Below, piece by piece: positions 16,274 to 25,233 of a stretch of 64,000 nucleotides of DNA. Origin of the DNA: an uncultured Clostridia bacterium (GTDB lineage Bacteria > Bacillota > Clostridia > Oscillospirales > Ruminococcaceae). Numbering within the stretch: the first letter of the stretch is position 1; each line of letters begins with the position of its first letter. Under the pieces are notes generated by a model. It was given only the letters and a program-made list of their open reading frames with translations, did not search any database and was not told where the DNA came from. The position numbers were made by a program, and so were the translations under genes. The DNA is taken from assembly GCA_947389015.1 (NCBI GenBank), contig CANDVA010000002.1, positions 149,511-213,510 on the forward strand. Reading direction: 5' to 3'.

Positions 16274-17538
16274 TAGAAAAAATATATGACGACATTATGA
16301 GAGAAACCTGTCTGAAATATGTTCACGAAAGCGGAGTACGGGTGTATATGCTGCCTATGACCGGCTACTCCACGGCGGTCGCGCAGTTTACGGCGAAATT
16401 CGGCTCGCAGGACAACGCGTTCTCTTTAAACGGCGGCGAGTTCCACAAGGTTCCCGACGGCACGGCTCACTACCTTGAGCACAAGCTGTTTGAGAGCGAG
16501 GAAAATGATGCTTTCAGACTGTTCGCGCAGACGGGAGCTTCCTGTAACGCGGGTACGAGCTTTGACTACACGCAGTACTATTTCAGCTGTACGGACAGCT
16601 TTAAAGAAAATCTGGAAATACTTCTCGGCTTTGTGCAAGACCCCTACTTCACTCCCGAAAACGTTGAAAAGGAGCGCGGCATTATCGGACAGGAGATCAC
16701 GATGTACCGCGACAGCCCTGGGTGGAGAGTGTTCACAAATCTGCTGGAGGGCTTGTACAGCGTTAATCCCGTGCGCAACGATATCGCGGGCACAGTCGAG
16801 ACCATTGCCGAGATCACCGAGAAAACGCTTTACGACTGCTACAACGCTTATTATAACCCCGCAAATATGTATCTGTGCGTTGCGGGAAACTTCGACCCCG
16901 ACGAGGTTGTCGCCGTGTGCGAGGACAAGCTGAAAAAACGAGAGCCGCTTGACGTGCGCACCGCCGCGTTTAACGAGCCGCTTACCGTAAACAAGCGGCG
17001 TATGGAGCTTACCATGCCCGTCGCCAAGCCGATCTTCGAGATAGGCTTCAAGCGCCCCGCGCTTTCGGGACAAGCGCAGATCGACGAATATATCCACTTC
17101 AATATACTGTTCGATATGATATTCGGCAGCGTTTCGGATTTCTTCGGACGAATGCGGGACAGCGGGCTTATAAACGAACAGTTCTCAGACGGCGTTTTCA
17201 ACGGACGCGGCTTCTGCATACCGTTCCTGCGCGGAGAGAGCGTCGACCCCGACGCGGTGCTTGCCGAGATACAGCGCGAGCTGAGAGCGTTCAAGACCGT
17301 TCCGCCGTCTCGGAAGGATTTTGACCGTATAAAGCGCGCGACTTACGGCTCGTTGGTACGCGACTTTACAAGCGCGGACGCGGTCGCGAGCACGCTGTCG
17401 GAAGCGGCGCTCAGGGACAGCTCGCCGTTCGCGACGATAGATACCGCCGCAAAGGCGGAATACGAGAAAATGCTTGAGCTGCTGCTCGGGCTTGACGAGG
17501 AAAATGTGTGTATTTCAATTGTAAAAGGAGACAGTTAA
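16270..17538 (+). CDS. M16-family zinc peptidase
   Basis: A 422-residue catalytic M16 protein. The inverted zinc motif HYLEH is at residues 67-71, with the downstream glutamate ligand region ENVEKERGIIGQEITMY (around 135-150). It probably pairs with the preceding non-catalytic homologue in a two-subunit peptidase; the natural substrate is unknown. GAGGAGGCGG precedes the ATG, which overlaps the previous stop. Followed after one base by lgt. Confidence 0.9.
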   Translation: MIEKIYDDIMRETCLKYVHESGVRVYMLPMTGYSTAVAQFTAKFGSQDNAFSLNGGEFHKVPDGTAHYLEHKLFESEENDAFRLFAQTGASCNAGTSFDYTQYYFSCTDSFKENLEILLGFVQDPYFTPENVEKERGIIGQEITMYRDSPGWRVFTNLLEGLYSVNPVRNDIAGTVETIAEITEKTLYDCYNAYYNPANMYLCVAGNFDPDEVVAVCEDKLKKREPLDVRTAAFNEPLTVNKRRMELTMPVAKPIFEIGFKRPALSGQAQIDEYIHFNILFDMIFGSVSDFFGRMRDSGLINEQFSDGVFNGRGFCIPFLRGESVDPDAVLAEIQRELRAFKTVPPSRKDFDRIKRATYGSLVRDFTSADAVASTLSEAALRDSSPFATIDTAAKAEYEKMLELLLGLDEENVCISIVKGDS

Positions 17539-17539
17539 A

Positions 17540-18655
17540 ATGACATCGGTGCTTTTGACAGCGCAGCAGGCGCTGACCGAAATGGAGGTCGAATTCCCAA
17601 ATCTTTTCGGCGGTATGGCAATAAATTATTACCGAGGGTTTAAGTTATTCGGCATAAATATTTATTGGTACGGCGTGCTCATCGTAGCGGGCATCGTCCT
17701 TGCGTATCTGTACGCTATGCGCCGCGCGACAAGAGATTTCGGACTGGCAAAGGAACGAGTTTTCGACGTAGTATTCGCGGCGATAATCGGCGGATTTGTG
17801 TGCGCGAGGATTTACTTCTGCGTATTCACGGAGCTGAAAAATCCGGGTACGTACACATTTGCAAAGGTCTTTACGGGCATACGTGACGGCGGTCTGGCTA
17901 TCTACGGCGGAGTTATCGGCGCATTTATAGTGGGCTATATATTCTGTCGAATACGAAAGGTAAACTTCTTTGCAATGGCCGATCTGGCGTCGCTCGGATT
18001 TCTTATCGGACAGACATTAGGACGCTGGGGCAATTTTATCAATCAGGAGGCTTACGGCGAGGTCTGCGACCCGAATTGGATATTCGGCATGAGCGGCTCA
18101 AAGATCGCGACAGAGGTTGAGGCGGGGGCACTCGTTCACCCGTGCTTTCTGTACGAGAGCGTCTGGTGTCTTGTCGGGTTTGTGCTGCTGCATTTTTACA
18201 GCAAAAAGCTGCGCACCTTCGACGGCGAGATAACGCTTATGTATGTTGCGTGGTACGGTCTGGGACGGTTCTTTATCGAGGGTCTGCGCACCGACAGCTT
18301 GTATGCGGGAAGTCTGCGTATATCGCAGATAGTCGCGGGTGCGTCGTTTGCTGCGGGACTTGTTCTGTTTATAATTTTCAAGGTCGTCACGGCGAAAAAG
18401 GAGATACCGCTTTACGTCAATTCGGACGCGTCAAAGGAGCTTATCGAGCGTGACCGCGCCGTTGAGGAAGAAAAAAAGCGGAAAAAGCTCGCAAAAAAGG
18501 AAAAAGCCGCGCCGAGCATTCTCGGTGAGGGCGTGGAATTGGACGATGACACCGACAGCCTGCTTACGGCTGATACGGAAGATGATGACGAGGTCACGGA
18601 GGAGGCTCCCGTGATCCCCGAAGAAAACAGCGAAAGCGACAATAAGGAGGAATAA
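17540..18655 (+). CDS. lgt: Prolipoprotein diacylglyceryl transferase
   Basis: Transfers diacylglycerol from phosphatidylglycerol to the lipobox cysteine of prelipoproteins, in the cytoplasmic membrane. The Lgt signature [13 protein letters not shown] is intact, with about seven membrane helices between residues 40 and 290. At 371 residues it is longer than usual because of a cytosolic tail of about 80 residues, first basic ([16 protein letters not shown]), then strongly acidic (DDDTDSLL..., [11 protein letters not shown]). AAAGGAGAC precedes the ATG. Confidence 0.95.
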   Translation: MTSVLLTAQQALTEMEVEFPNLFGGMAINYYRGFKLFGINIYWYGVLIVAGIVLAYLYAMRRATRDFGLAKERVFDVVFAAIIGGFVCARIYFCVFTELKNPGTYTFAKVFTGIRDGGLAIYGGVIGAFIVGYIFCRIRKVNFFAMADLASLGFLIGQTLGRWGNFINQEAYGEVCDPNWIFGMSGSKIATEVEAGALVHPCFLYESVWCLVGFVLLHFYSKKLRTFDGEITLMYVAWYGLGRFFIEGLRTDSLYAGSLRISQIVAGASFAAGLVLFIIFKVVTAKKEIPLYVNSDASKELIERDRAVEEEKKRKKLAKKEKAAPSILGEGVELDDDTDSLLTADTEDDDEVTEEAPVIPEENSESDNKEE

Positions 18656-18657
18656 TT

Positions 18658-19497
18658 ATGAGCGCAAATATAATTGACGGAAAGGCGATATCAGCCGCTG
18701 TAAAAGAACAGGTTCGCGACGAGATAGCTCGCGACAAGCTTACCGTGGGTCTTGCCGTTGTAATAGTCGGCGACGACCCCGCAAGCCGCGTATACGTCAA
18801 CAACAAGAAAAAGGCTTGCGAATTCTGCGGTATTAAGAGCTACGAGTACGCGCTCCCCGCGGATACAACGCAGAACGAGCTGCTGGAGCTTATCGATACG
18901 CTCAACGCGGACAAGAACGTAAACGGCATACTCGTTCAGCTCCCGCTTCCCAAGCACCTAGACGAAAAGGCGGTTATCGAGCGTATTTCACCGAACAAAG
19001 ACGTTGACGCGTTTCACGAGAGCAATGTCGGGCGCATTATGATCGGCAATTACAGCTTTCTCCCCTGCACCCCCGCGGGCTGTATGGAGCTTATCCACAG
19101 CACGGGCGTTGAGGTCGCGGGCAAGGAGTGCGTAGTCATAGGCCGCTCGAATATCGTCGGGAAGCCAATGGCTATGCTGCTGCTCCACGAGAACGGCACG
19201 GTGACCGTATGCCACAGCAAAACACGCGATCTCGCCGAGGTATGCCGCAGAGCGGATATTCTGGTCGCGGCGGTGGGTCGTACGAATTTCGTCACGGCGG
19301 ATATGGTAAAGCCTGGCGCAGTCGTTATAGACGTGGGTATTAACCGCCTCGAAAACGGAAAGCTCTGCGGCGACGTGAAGTTCGACGAGGTGAGCGGGAT
19401 CGCAGGGTGGATAACTCCCGTCCCCGGCGGCGTGGGTCCCATGACGATCGCTATGCTTATGCGCAATACCGTCACAGCGGCGAGAATTCAAAAATGA
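18658..19497 (+). CDS. folD: Methylenetetrahydrofolate dehydrogenase/cyclohydrolase FolD
   Basis: A 279-residue bifunctional enzyme interconverting 5,10-methylene-, methenyl- and 10-formyl-THF. Diagnostic segments are [14 protein letters not shown] with the catalytic Lys, [12 protein letters not shown], and the cofactor-binding [21 protein letters not shown] precedes the ATG, two bases after lgt. The stop overlaps the start of a small membrane protein gene. Confidence 0.97.
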   Translation: MSANIIDGKAISAAVKEQVRDEIARDKLTVGLAVVIVGDDPASRVYVNNKKKACEFCGIKSYEYALPADTTQNELLELIDTLNADKNVNGILVQLPLPKHLDEKAVIERISPNKDVDAFHESNVGRIMIGNYSFLPCTPAGCMELIHSTGVEVAGKECVVIGRSNIVGKPMAMLLLHENGTVTVCHSKTRDLAEVCRRADILVAAVGRTNFVTADMVKPGAVVIDVGINRLENGKLCGDVKFDEVSGIAGWITPVPGGVGPMTIAMLMRNTVTAARIQK

Positions 19498-19667
19498 AGA
19501 ACGCCAAGGGATTTTTGAGGAGCGCAATAGTACTCACGGCAGCGCTTGCGGTGATCTGTATATTTATGCCCGAATGGGGAGTTATACAAATAGTTATTGT
19601 TCTGCTGGTCGCGCTTTTAACGGGACTGCAATGGTTTTTGTTTTTCTACATAAAGAATGTTAAGTGA
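19494..19667 (+). CDS. Small membrane protein (57 aa)
   Basis: Starts at an ATG overlapping the folD stop (ATGA) and encodes two hydrophobic helices ([15 protein letters not shown] and [22 protein letters not shown]) with a short basic N-terminus. It is probably an integral membrane hairpin translated by coupling to folD. Family unknown to me. Confidence 0.6.
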   Translation: MKNAKGFLRSAIVLTAALAVICIFMPEWGVIQIVIVLLVALLTGLQWFLFFYIKNVK

Positions 19668-19682
19668 GATAAATTGGATTTT

Positions 19683-19850
19683 ATCTTAGCAAAGAGTTGT
19701 TTGGGTCGCTGATTAGTTTTTTCTGCCACCGGCAGAAAAAACTAATTTATCAAGGATTTTGCCTGTTGGCAAAATCCTTGATTTGGGGAAAAACTCTTGT
19801 TTTTCCCCAAGCCCTTTTAGCGCTTTTTTGTTTTTGCTGCTACGCGGCGT
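19683..19850 (+). repeat. Dispersed hairpin repeat, copy B
   Basis: Inverted relative to copy A at 14531-14713. Three near-perfect hairpins lie in series: TTTTTTCTGCC with its complement, AAGGATTTTGCC with its complement around TGTT, and TTGGGGAAAAAC with its complement. After 19850 it continues into further GC-rich repeats (GGGCTCCGCCC, AAGGGCTCTGCCCTT, AAAGGGACCGGTCCCTTT) up to about 19925. No gene seen in 19668-20005. Confidence 0.8.
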
Positions 19851-19976
19851 TTCGGGCTCCGCCCGAACCCGGCAAGGGCTCTGCCCTTGCACCCCGCCAA
19901 AGGGACCGGTCCCTTTGGAATCCCGATTTTTTGGTCATAGAGCTTATGCGCTAAATTCTGATTTACCAAAACAAAA

Positions 19977-19996
19977 AGGCAAGATCACTCTCGCCT
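19977..19996 (-). terminator. Terminator of mazF
   Basis: AGGCGAGA-GTGA-TCTTGCCT on the minus strand, followed by TTTTTGTTTT, just past the mazF stop. Confidence 0.7.
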
Positions 19997-20005
19997 CCTT
20001 GTATT

Positions 20006-20347
20006 TTAAAGCCCAAAGCTAACGGAAAGCGCGTCGTTTACCTGCTGCATGGAGCTGCTGTCAAGCTCTCCCATGCGTTCCTTCAAACGCCTTTTATCCA
20101 ATGTACGAACCTGCTCCAGAAGTACGACCGAGTCCTTAGCCAAGCCACAGGACGACGCTGCCACGGATATATGTGTCGGGAGCTGGGATTTTTCCTTTTT
20201 ACTCGTTATCGCCGCCGCGATGACTGTCGGCGAATGCTTGTTTCCTACGTCGTTCTGGACTATCAGAACGGGACGTATTCCGCCCTGTTCCGAGCCTACC
20301 ACGGGACTCAGATCGGCGTAATATATCTCACCGCGTTTAACTAACAT
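20006..20347 (-). CDS. mazF: MazF/PemK-family endoribonuclease toxin
   Basis: A 113-residue toxin of the MazF/NdoA family, a sequence-specific mRNA interferase. The typical start VKRGEIYYADLSPVVGSEQGGIRPVLIVQND and the core TVIAAAITSKKEKSQLPTH are intact; Arg and Thr active-site positions are present. The ATG at 20347 follows AAAGGA by nine bases. No antitoxin gene (MazE or ribbon-helix-helix) is adjacent, so the partner is elsewhere or it works alone. Divergent from dgt. Confidence 0.9.
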   Translation of the reverse strand: MLVKRGEIYYADLSPVVGSEQGGIRPVLIVQNDVGNKHSPTVIAAAITSKKEKSQLPTHISVAASSCGLAKDSVVLLEQVRTLDKRRLKERMGELDSSSMQQVNDALSVSFGL

Positions 20348-20502
20348 TAAAACCATTCCTTTCATTATTATCGGCAGAACTGTTTGTCTGCACTTCCCTG
20401 TCGAGAATATTATTGACGTTGATTTTTCGATTATTCAATAATTTTCCGACATTATATTTTATTCCGGGCAACATTAAATTGTTATCGGAGAACGGAGTTT
20501 TT

Positions 20503-21930
20503 ATGTTTACATGGGATAAACTGCTCTGCGCCAAGCGCGAGCGCGAGCATACCTCACAGAACCCCGGCGACGTGCGCACCGAGTTCCGCAAGGACTACCA
20601 CCGCATAATCGGCAGCGCGTCTTTTCGACGGCTTCAGGACAAGGCGCAGGTCTACCCGCTGAAGCGCGGAGACCGCGTAAGAACACGCCTTACCCACTCG
20701 CTGGAGGTAAGCTCGTTCGCGGGCTCGCTCGGCGATACAATCTTCCGCAAGCTTATTGATAAAAATACCGAGGGCGTAAACGATATCGTCCGCGAAAACT
20801 GCTGCGATATTCTGGAGTGCGCGGGACTGGTGCATGATATCGGGAACCCGCCGTTCGGACACTTCGGAGAGTTCTCCATACGCCAATGGTTCGAGGATAA
20901 CCTGATAAAGCTGACGTTCAGGGGCAAGCCCGTATCGGAGCTGCTTAATGAGCAAATGAAAGCGGACTTTCTCAACTTCGAGGGCAACGCACAGGCGCTC
21001 CGCGTACTGACGCGGCTGCACTGCCTTATGGATATGAACACGGGAATGAACCTCACCTACGCGCTGCTTAACACGATAGTCAAATATCCCGTAAGCTCGA
21101 CGGAAATCGACAAAAAAAGCGGCGATATACGGACTAAAAAAATGGGCTACTACCTTTCGGAGGAGGTGCTTTTCCGTGATATAACCTCACACACGGGCGT
21201 TGGAAACTGCCGCTATCCGCTGACGTATATTCTGGAAAGCGCGGACGATATCGCCTATAAGACCGCCGATATCGAGGACGCATCGGTCAAAGGACTTATT
21301 GACTGTCACCTAATACTTGACGAGCTGAGGAGCGAGCGTTATCGTGAAAAATGCAAATCACCCGAGGAGAATGAAATGCTGGAAAAAGCTGCCGCAGAGC
21401 TTGAAAAGTCGTTCAAATCGACAGAGAGCTTCAATATGCGCAATCCGCAGCTTAAAGCCGTTCAGCGGTGGATAGTAAAACTGCAGAATATGCTGATCTA
21501 TGCTGCGGCAGACGCGTTCTGCGACAACTACGCGGCGATAATGAACGGCAAATTTAAAAGCGAACTGCTTGAGGAAAGCCCTGCAAGAACGCTCGCCTAC
21601 GCGCTCGGCGATATCGCATATCGCTACGCGTTCCGCTCCTCGGTCATCGTTATGAGCGAGCTGTCGGAAAGCTCCATAATGACGTTTCTGCTAGACAAGA
21701 TAGTATGGGCTGCGCTCAGGTTTGAAACCGAGGAGAAACGAATTTTTGACCGCGACCTTACCGAAGTGCTGTCGGAAAACTACCTTGAAATTTGCAGGCG
21801 GGCATGCGAGGGCAAGTCGGACGCGGAGCAATGCTACCGCCGCCTGCTGTTCGCAACGGACTGCGTATGCGGAATGACGGACAGCTACGCGGAGGAATTT
21901 TACTGTATTCTGAGCGGAAATAAGGGGTGA
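20503..21930 (+). CDS. dgt: Deoxyguanosinetriphosphate triphosphohydrolase-like protein
   Basis: A 475-residue HD-domain phosphohydrolase that releases tripolyphosphate from dNTPs. The metal-binding set is visible: His in RLTHSLEVSS (about residue 66), HD in LVHDIGNPPFGHFGE (about 112), and the later Asp in ESADDIAYKTADIEDA. The ATG at 20503 follows GGAG; upstream in-frame codons lack family similarity. The next gene, a response regulator, starts four bases after its stop. Confidence 0.93.
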   Translation: MFTWDKLLCAKREREHTSQNPGDVRTEFRKDYHRIIGSASFRRLQDKAQVYPLKRGDRVRTRLTHSLEVSSFAGSLGDTIFRKLIDKNTEGVNDIVRENCCDILECAGLVHDIGNPPFGHFGEFSIRQWFEDNLIKLTFRGKPVSELLNEQMKADFLNFEGNAQALRVLTRLHCLMDMNTGMNLTYALLNTIVKYPVSSTEIDKKSGDIRTKKMGYYLSEEVLFRDITSHTGVGNCRYPLTYILESADDIAYKTADIEDASVKGLIDCHLILDELRSERYREKCKSPEENEMLEKAAAELEKSFKSTESFNMRNPQLKAVQRWIVKLQNMLIYAAADAFCDNYAAIMNGKFKSELLEESPARTLAYALGDIAYRYAFRSSVIVMSELSESSIMTFLLDKIVWAALRFETEEKRIFDRDLTEVLSENYLEICRRACEGKSDAEQCYRRLLFATDCVCGMTDSYAEEFYCILSGNKG

Positions 21931-21934
21931 CGGT

Positions 21935-22603
21935 ATGTACAAGGTATTTCTTGCCGAGGACGACGACGGCATAGCAAACGCGATAATAAAGCGGCTTTCA
22001 GAATGGGAATTCGAGGTACGGCGCGCGGACAACTACCGCGACGTTATGGGAGAATTCAAGGAATTCGAGCCGCATATCGTAATGCTTGACATTTCGCTGC
22101 CGTTCTACAACGGATTTCACTGGTGCAGCGAGATACGGCAGATCAGCAAATGTCCCGTGGTGTTCATATCGTCCGCGTCGGATAATCTGAATATCGTCAC
22201 GGCTATGAATATGGGCGGCGACGACTTCATTGCCAAGCCGTTCGATCTGAGCGTATTGGTCGCAAAGATTCAGGCTATACTGCGGCGAAGCTACGATTTT
22301 GCGGAGAATATAGGCGTTATCACGCATAAGGGCGCGGTGCTGAACACTGCCGACGCTACTTTGAAATTTAACGGCGAAAAGATCGATCTCACCAAAAACG
22401 AATACCGCATTATGGAAACGCTGCTCGAAAACAAAGGTAAGGTCGTGAGCCGCGAGCGACTTATGAACAGACTATGGGAGACCGACAGCTTCGTCGACGA
22501 AAACACCCTCTCGGTGAATATCGCGCGACTGCGGAAAAAGCTGGAGCAGGCTGGGCTGCACGATTTCATCACCACAAAGATCGGAATGGGATATATCGTT
22601 TAA
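21935..22603 (+). CDS. OmpR-family response regulator (BceR/GraR type)
   Basis: A 222-residue two-domain regulator. The receiver domain has the acidic pocket EDDD (residues 8-11), the phospho-acceptor Asp in VMLDISLPFYNG and the Lys in IAKPF. The C-terminal winged helix covers about 130-220. The pattern is closest to regulators of peptide-antibiotic sensing systems (BceR/GraR). No kinase gene is adjacent; a BceS-type kinase is encoded at 54830-55819. GGGGTGAC precedes the ATG. Confidence 0.92.
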   Translation: MYKVFLAEDDDGIANAIIKRLSEWEFEVRRADNYRDVMGEFKEFEPHIVMLDISLPFYNGFHWCSEIRQISKCPVVFISSASDNLNIVTAMNMGGDDFIAKPFDLSVLVAKIQAILRRSYDFAENIGVITHKGAVLNTADATLKFNGEKIDLTKNEYRIMETLLENKGKVVSRERLMNRLWETDSFVDENTLSVNIARLRKKLEQAGLHDFITTKIGMGYIV

Positions 22604-22614
22604 AGGAGAACGCA

Positions 22615-23235
22615 ATGAATTTGATATTGGTACACGGACTCGGGCAAAGCGCGGCGGCGTGGAACAAGACCGCAGAGCACCTCCCAAAGGGCATTTCTCC
22701 CGTCTGTCCGGAGCTTTCGGAGCTTTCCCGCGGTGATTACAATAAACTTTATTCGGCGTTTTGCGGCTACTGCAACGGTTTTGATATGCCGCTCGATCTG
22801 TGCGGACTGTCGCTCGGCGCGATGCTGGCGCTGAATTACGCCGTTGACTTTTCCGAAAAGGTTCGCTCGCTGATTTTGGTCGGGGGACAGTATAAGGTTC
22901 CGAGCTCACTTATTAAGCTGCAAGGGGTGATATTTCGTTTTATGCCGAAAAGCTCTTTTGAGGGCAAGGGATTTGACAAATCGGACTTTATTGCGCTAAA
23001 CGGCTCAATGGCGGGTCTGGACTTCACGGATAAAATGAAGAACGTGACTGCGAAAACACTTGTCGCCATCGGCGAGCGCGACAAGCCCAACGCAAAGGCG
23101 GCGAACGAGATGTCGGCGCTGCTTGGCTGCCCGTTGGAAATAATCTCGAATTCGGGTCATGAGGTCAATGTTGATAACCCCGAGGCGTTTGCGGAAATGA
23201 TAGAAGCGTTTTATAAAAGATCAGGGCTTATCTAG
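22615..23235 (+). CDS. Alpha/beta hydrolase
   Basis: A 206-residue alpha/beta-hydrolase fold protein. The oxyanion-hole HGLGQ, nucleophile elbow GLSLG (Ser near residue 69), acid in IGERDKPN and the catalytic His in NSGHEVN are all present. Substrate unknown; an esterase or lipase role is likely. AAAGGAGAAC precedes the ATG, 11 bases after the response regulator. Its end overlaps the convergent FAD gene by 15 bases. Confidence 0.88.
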   Translation: MNLILVHGLGQSAAAWNKTAEHLPKGISPVCPELSELSRGDYNKLYSAFCGYCNGFDMPLDLCGLSLGAMLALNYAVDFSEKVRSLILVGGQYKVPSSLIKLQGVIFRFMPKSSFEGKGFDKSDFIALNGSMAGLDFTDKMKNVTAKTLVAIGERDKPNAKAANEMSALLGCPLEIISNSGHEVNVDNPEAFAEMIEAFYKRSGLI

Positions 23236-24534
23236 ATCTACGTTGGCGGGGTTGTCGAGCAGTTTACCGTCACGGGCGAACCTCGAACCATGGCACGGAC
23301 AGTCCCACGAACGCTCTTCAACGTTCCATTTCAACGCGCAGCCGAGGTGCGGACAGCGCGGAACGGTCGGTGTGAGCAGATTTTTTGCGGCGCTCAGTCC
23401 GTTTATCAGGAGCTGTTTTTTCAGTATGCTGCGGCTTGGACTGAATACCTCGGCGTATGGATTATCCCTGCCTAGTATCTTATCGCGAAGTATCTCCGCG
23501 GCAGCCATGGCGCTTGTCAGCCCCCACTTGTTAAAGCCCGTCGCCGCGTACATATTCGGCGTGAGCGCGGAATAGTTGCCGATATACGGTATTCCGTCGA
23601 GCGAAATGCAGTCCTGTGCGCTCCACAGGTACTGTACCTCCGCGTCGGGATATGAGCTTTTGGCAAAATCCTGCAATGCCCGGCGTCGACAGGGCTCGCC
23701 CGTTTTGTGCGCCTCGCCGCCGATAAGCAGTAAATCTCCGCAGCTCCTGAACGAGTAGCCGAAAGTGTTCTCGTCCATATAGATACCGTGCAGCTCAGGC
23801 GCGTTTTTCAGCGCGATAACATCGGAACGGCTCTGATACAGCTTGAGAAAATAGCTGCCATGAGTGTTTATGAACGGAAAATGGGTGGTTATCACGATCT
23901 TGTCGGCAGTGACGCGCGCACGCTTTGAGAGCGCGGTCTTTCCGCTGATCTCTATTATATGGGTGCGCTCGAAAATGCGGACGTTATCGGACATCTCGCT
24001 TACAATGCCTCGCAGGAATTTCAACGGGTCAAACACCGCCTGATTTTTAAAACATACCGCCCCGACAGTCGAAAACGGCAGCTCCGTGACCTCGCAGATA
24101 TTCGCCGAAAATCCTATTTTCGCCAGCGCCCCGACCTCGGTCTCAAGTGCTTCGCGATCCGCTCGGGAATAAATATAGCTGTCGGTTTTGCGGAAACCGC
24201 AGTCGATTTTTCGGCACAGCTCGGCATAGCGCTTCAGCGCGTTTTGGTTTGCTTCAAGATACATTTTCGCTTTCTCCGCTCCGTATTCGCGGAGAATTTT
24301 TTGGTAAATCAGCCCGTGCTGGAACGTGAGCTTCGCGGTCGTTCTGCCCGTCGTTCCCGAGCATATGCGTCTGCGCTCCGCGACAATGCACGATACGCCG
24401 CTTTTTTGCAGCTCGTAAGCTGTCAGCAGCCCCGCGATACCGCCGCCGACTATCAGCACATCGGTCTTTAAATTGCCCCTTGCCGGGGGGAATTCGGGCA
24501 TATCGACCGTCTCCCATACTGATAAGTTCTCCAT
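23221..24534 (-). CDS. FAD-dependent oxidoreductase with C-terminal Rieske domain
   Basis: A 437-residue fusion. Residues 24-370 form a DAO-type FAD domain (dinucleotide-binding DVLIVGGGIAGLLTAYEL, then GRTTAKLTFQH); the C-terminus (about 390-430) is a Rieske [2Fe-2S] domain with ligands CPHLGC and CPCHG. This architecture is widespread in bacteria, of unknown substrate, probably soluble. GAGGTGA precedes the ATG. It ends convergently with the alpha/beta hydrolase. Confidence 0.92.
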   Translation of the reverse strand: MENLSVWETVDMPEFPPARGNLKTDVLIVGGGIAGLLTAYELQKSGVSCIVAERRRICSGTTGRTTAKLTFQHGLIYQKILREYGAEKAKMYLEANQNALKRYAELCRKIDCGFRKTDSYIYSRADREALETEVGALAKIGFSANICEVTELPFSTVGAVCFKNQAVFDPLKFLRGIVSEMSDNVRIFERTHIIEISGKTALSKRARVTADKIVITTHFPFINTHGSYFLKLYQSRSDVIALKNAPELHGIYMDENTFGYSFRSCGDLLLIGGEAHKTGEPCRRRALQDFAKSSYPDAEVQYLWSAQDCISLDGIPYIGNYSALTPNMYAATGFNKWGLTSAMAAAEILRDKILGRDNPYAEVFSPSRSILKKQLLINGLSAAKNLLTPTVPRCPHLGCALKWNVEERSWDCPCHGSRFARDGKLLDNPANVDLDKP

Positions 24535-24590
24535 TTGTTCACCTCGTTTTAACGTTATTTCTTACTATTATTTCCCGATAAACACAAAAA

Positions 24591-24616
24591 AACCGCGGAT
24601 AATCCGCGGTTTTTTC
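24591..24616. terminator. Hairpin between divergent genes
   Basis: Perfect AACCGCGGAT hairpin with A run before and T run after, so terminator-like on both strands. It lies upstream of both flanking genes, so it would act as an attenuator for either, or is a relic. Confidence 0.6.
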
Positions 24617-24651
24617 CGTAAAATATTTTTAAAGATTTTGAGGTGAAAAAA

Positions 24652-25059
24652 ATGTGCTTGACGGTGGTGGTCGGCAAAAGCAATGCCGACAAATTTCTCG
24701 AAAGGCGTCCCATTATCGGGACGGCAGACCACGCTTCGGTGGACTGTGAATTCGCGGCAGTTATCGTGGGAAAGGGCGCGGAGCTTGAGGTGAAGTCCGC
24801 GCTCGGAGTTATCGTGGACGGCGACAGCTTCCGCCAAAAAATACCGCGCGGGATACAGCTTATAACCTGCGGGATAAGCTCCAAAAATACCGTATCGATA
24901 ACGTCGCGCACCGCTGATAAGCTCACATTGTCGCTCAACCGCGGCATACGCACCGCATCGGGAATATGCGAGCCGCTCGAGCAGCCCGTGGACGTACCCG
25001 AGGGCACCGACGAATTTGACGTTATGGCGGCGTTCGCGGCGAAAATGCTGCTGGACTAA
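24652..25059 (+). CDS. Hypothetical protein (135 aa)
   Basis: I do not recognise it. It is a compact, strand-rich cytosolic protein (LTVVVGKSNADKFLERRP, CEFAAVIVGKGAELEVK, IQLITCGISSKNTVSITS) with no membrane segment. Alternating hydrophobic positions suggest a beta-sandwich or Rossmann-like fold. The ATG at 24652 follows GAGGTG with good spacing; the GTG at 24643 would be too close. The opposite strand also has a long open frame but of shadow composition (Arg/Tyr/His rich). Confidence 0.6.
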   Translation: MCLTVVVGKSNADKFLERRPIIGTADHASVDCEFAAVIVGKGAELEVKSALGVIVDGDSFRQKIPRGIQLITCGISSKNTVSITSRTADKLTLSLNRGIRTASGICEPLEQPVDVPEGTDEFDVMAAFAAKMLLD

Positions 25060-25201
25060 TATAATGACGGCTGCACAAAAAAAAGAAGCCAAACACTGCA
25101 ATTCCCAAAACATTTTCACTGAAAGCGGCTGCTTTTTAATATCGCTCAATATTTTACGGGCAATTCACATTTTATATCGGATACTTGAAATTCGGATTTC
25201 G

Positions 25202-25233
25202 GCAGTTGATTCATTTAGCAGTTGATTCATTTA
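25202..25233. repeat. Tandem 16-bp duplication at the end of the injection-system operon
   Basis: GCAGTTGATTCATTTA occurs twice without a gap. The second copy contains the stop codon of the last operon gene. It looks like a replication slip or a scar of an insertion end. Confidence 0.85.

Noticed and set aside
20337..20591. 84-aa minus-strand frame upstream of mazF, considered as antitoxin
   Set aside because: It overlaps the dgt start region, lacks a ribosome binding site and has no MazE or RHH features.
24568..25149. 193-aa minus-strand frame opposite the 135-aa hypothetical gene
   Set aside because: Rich in Arg, Tyr and His as shadow frames are, and it runs through the hairpin at 24591; the plus strand has the ribosome binding site.
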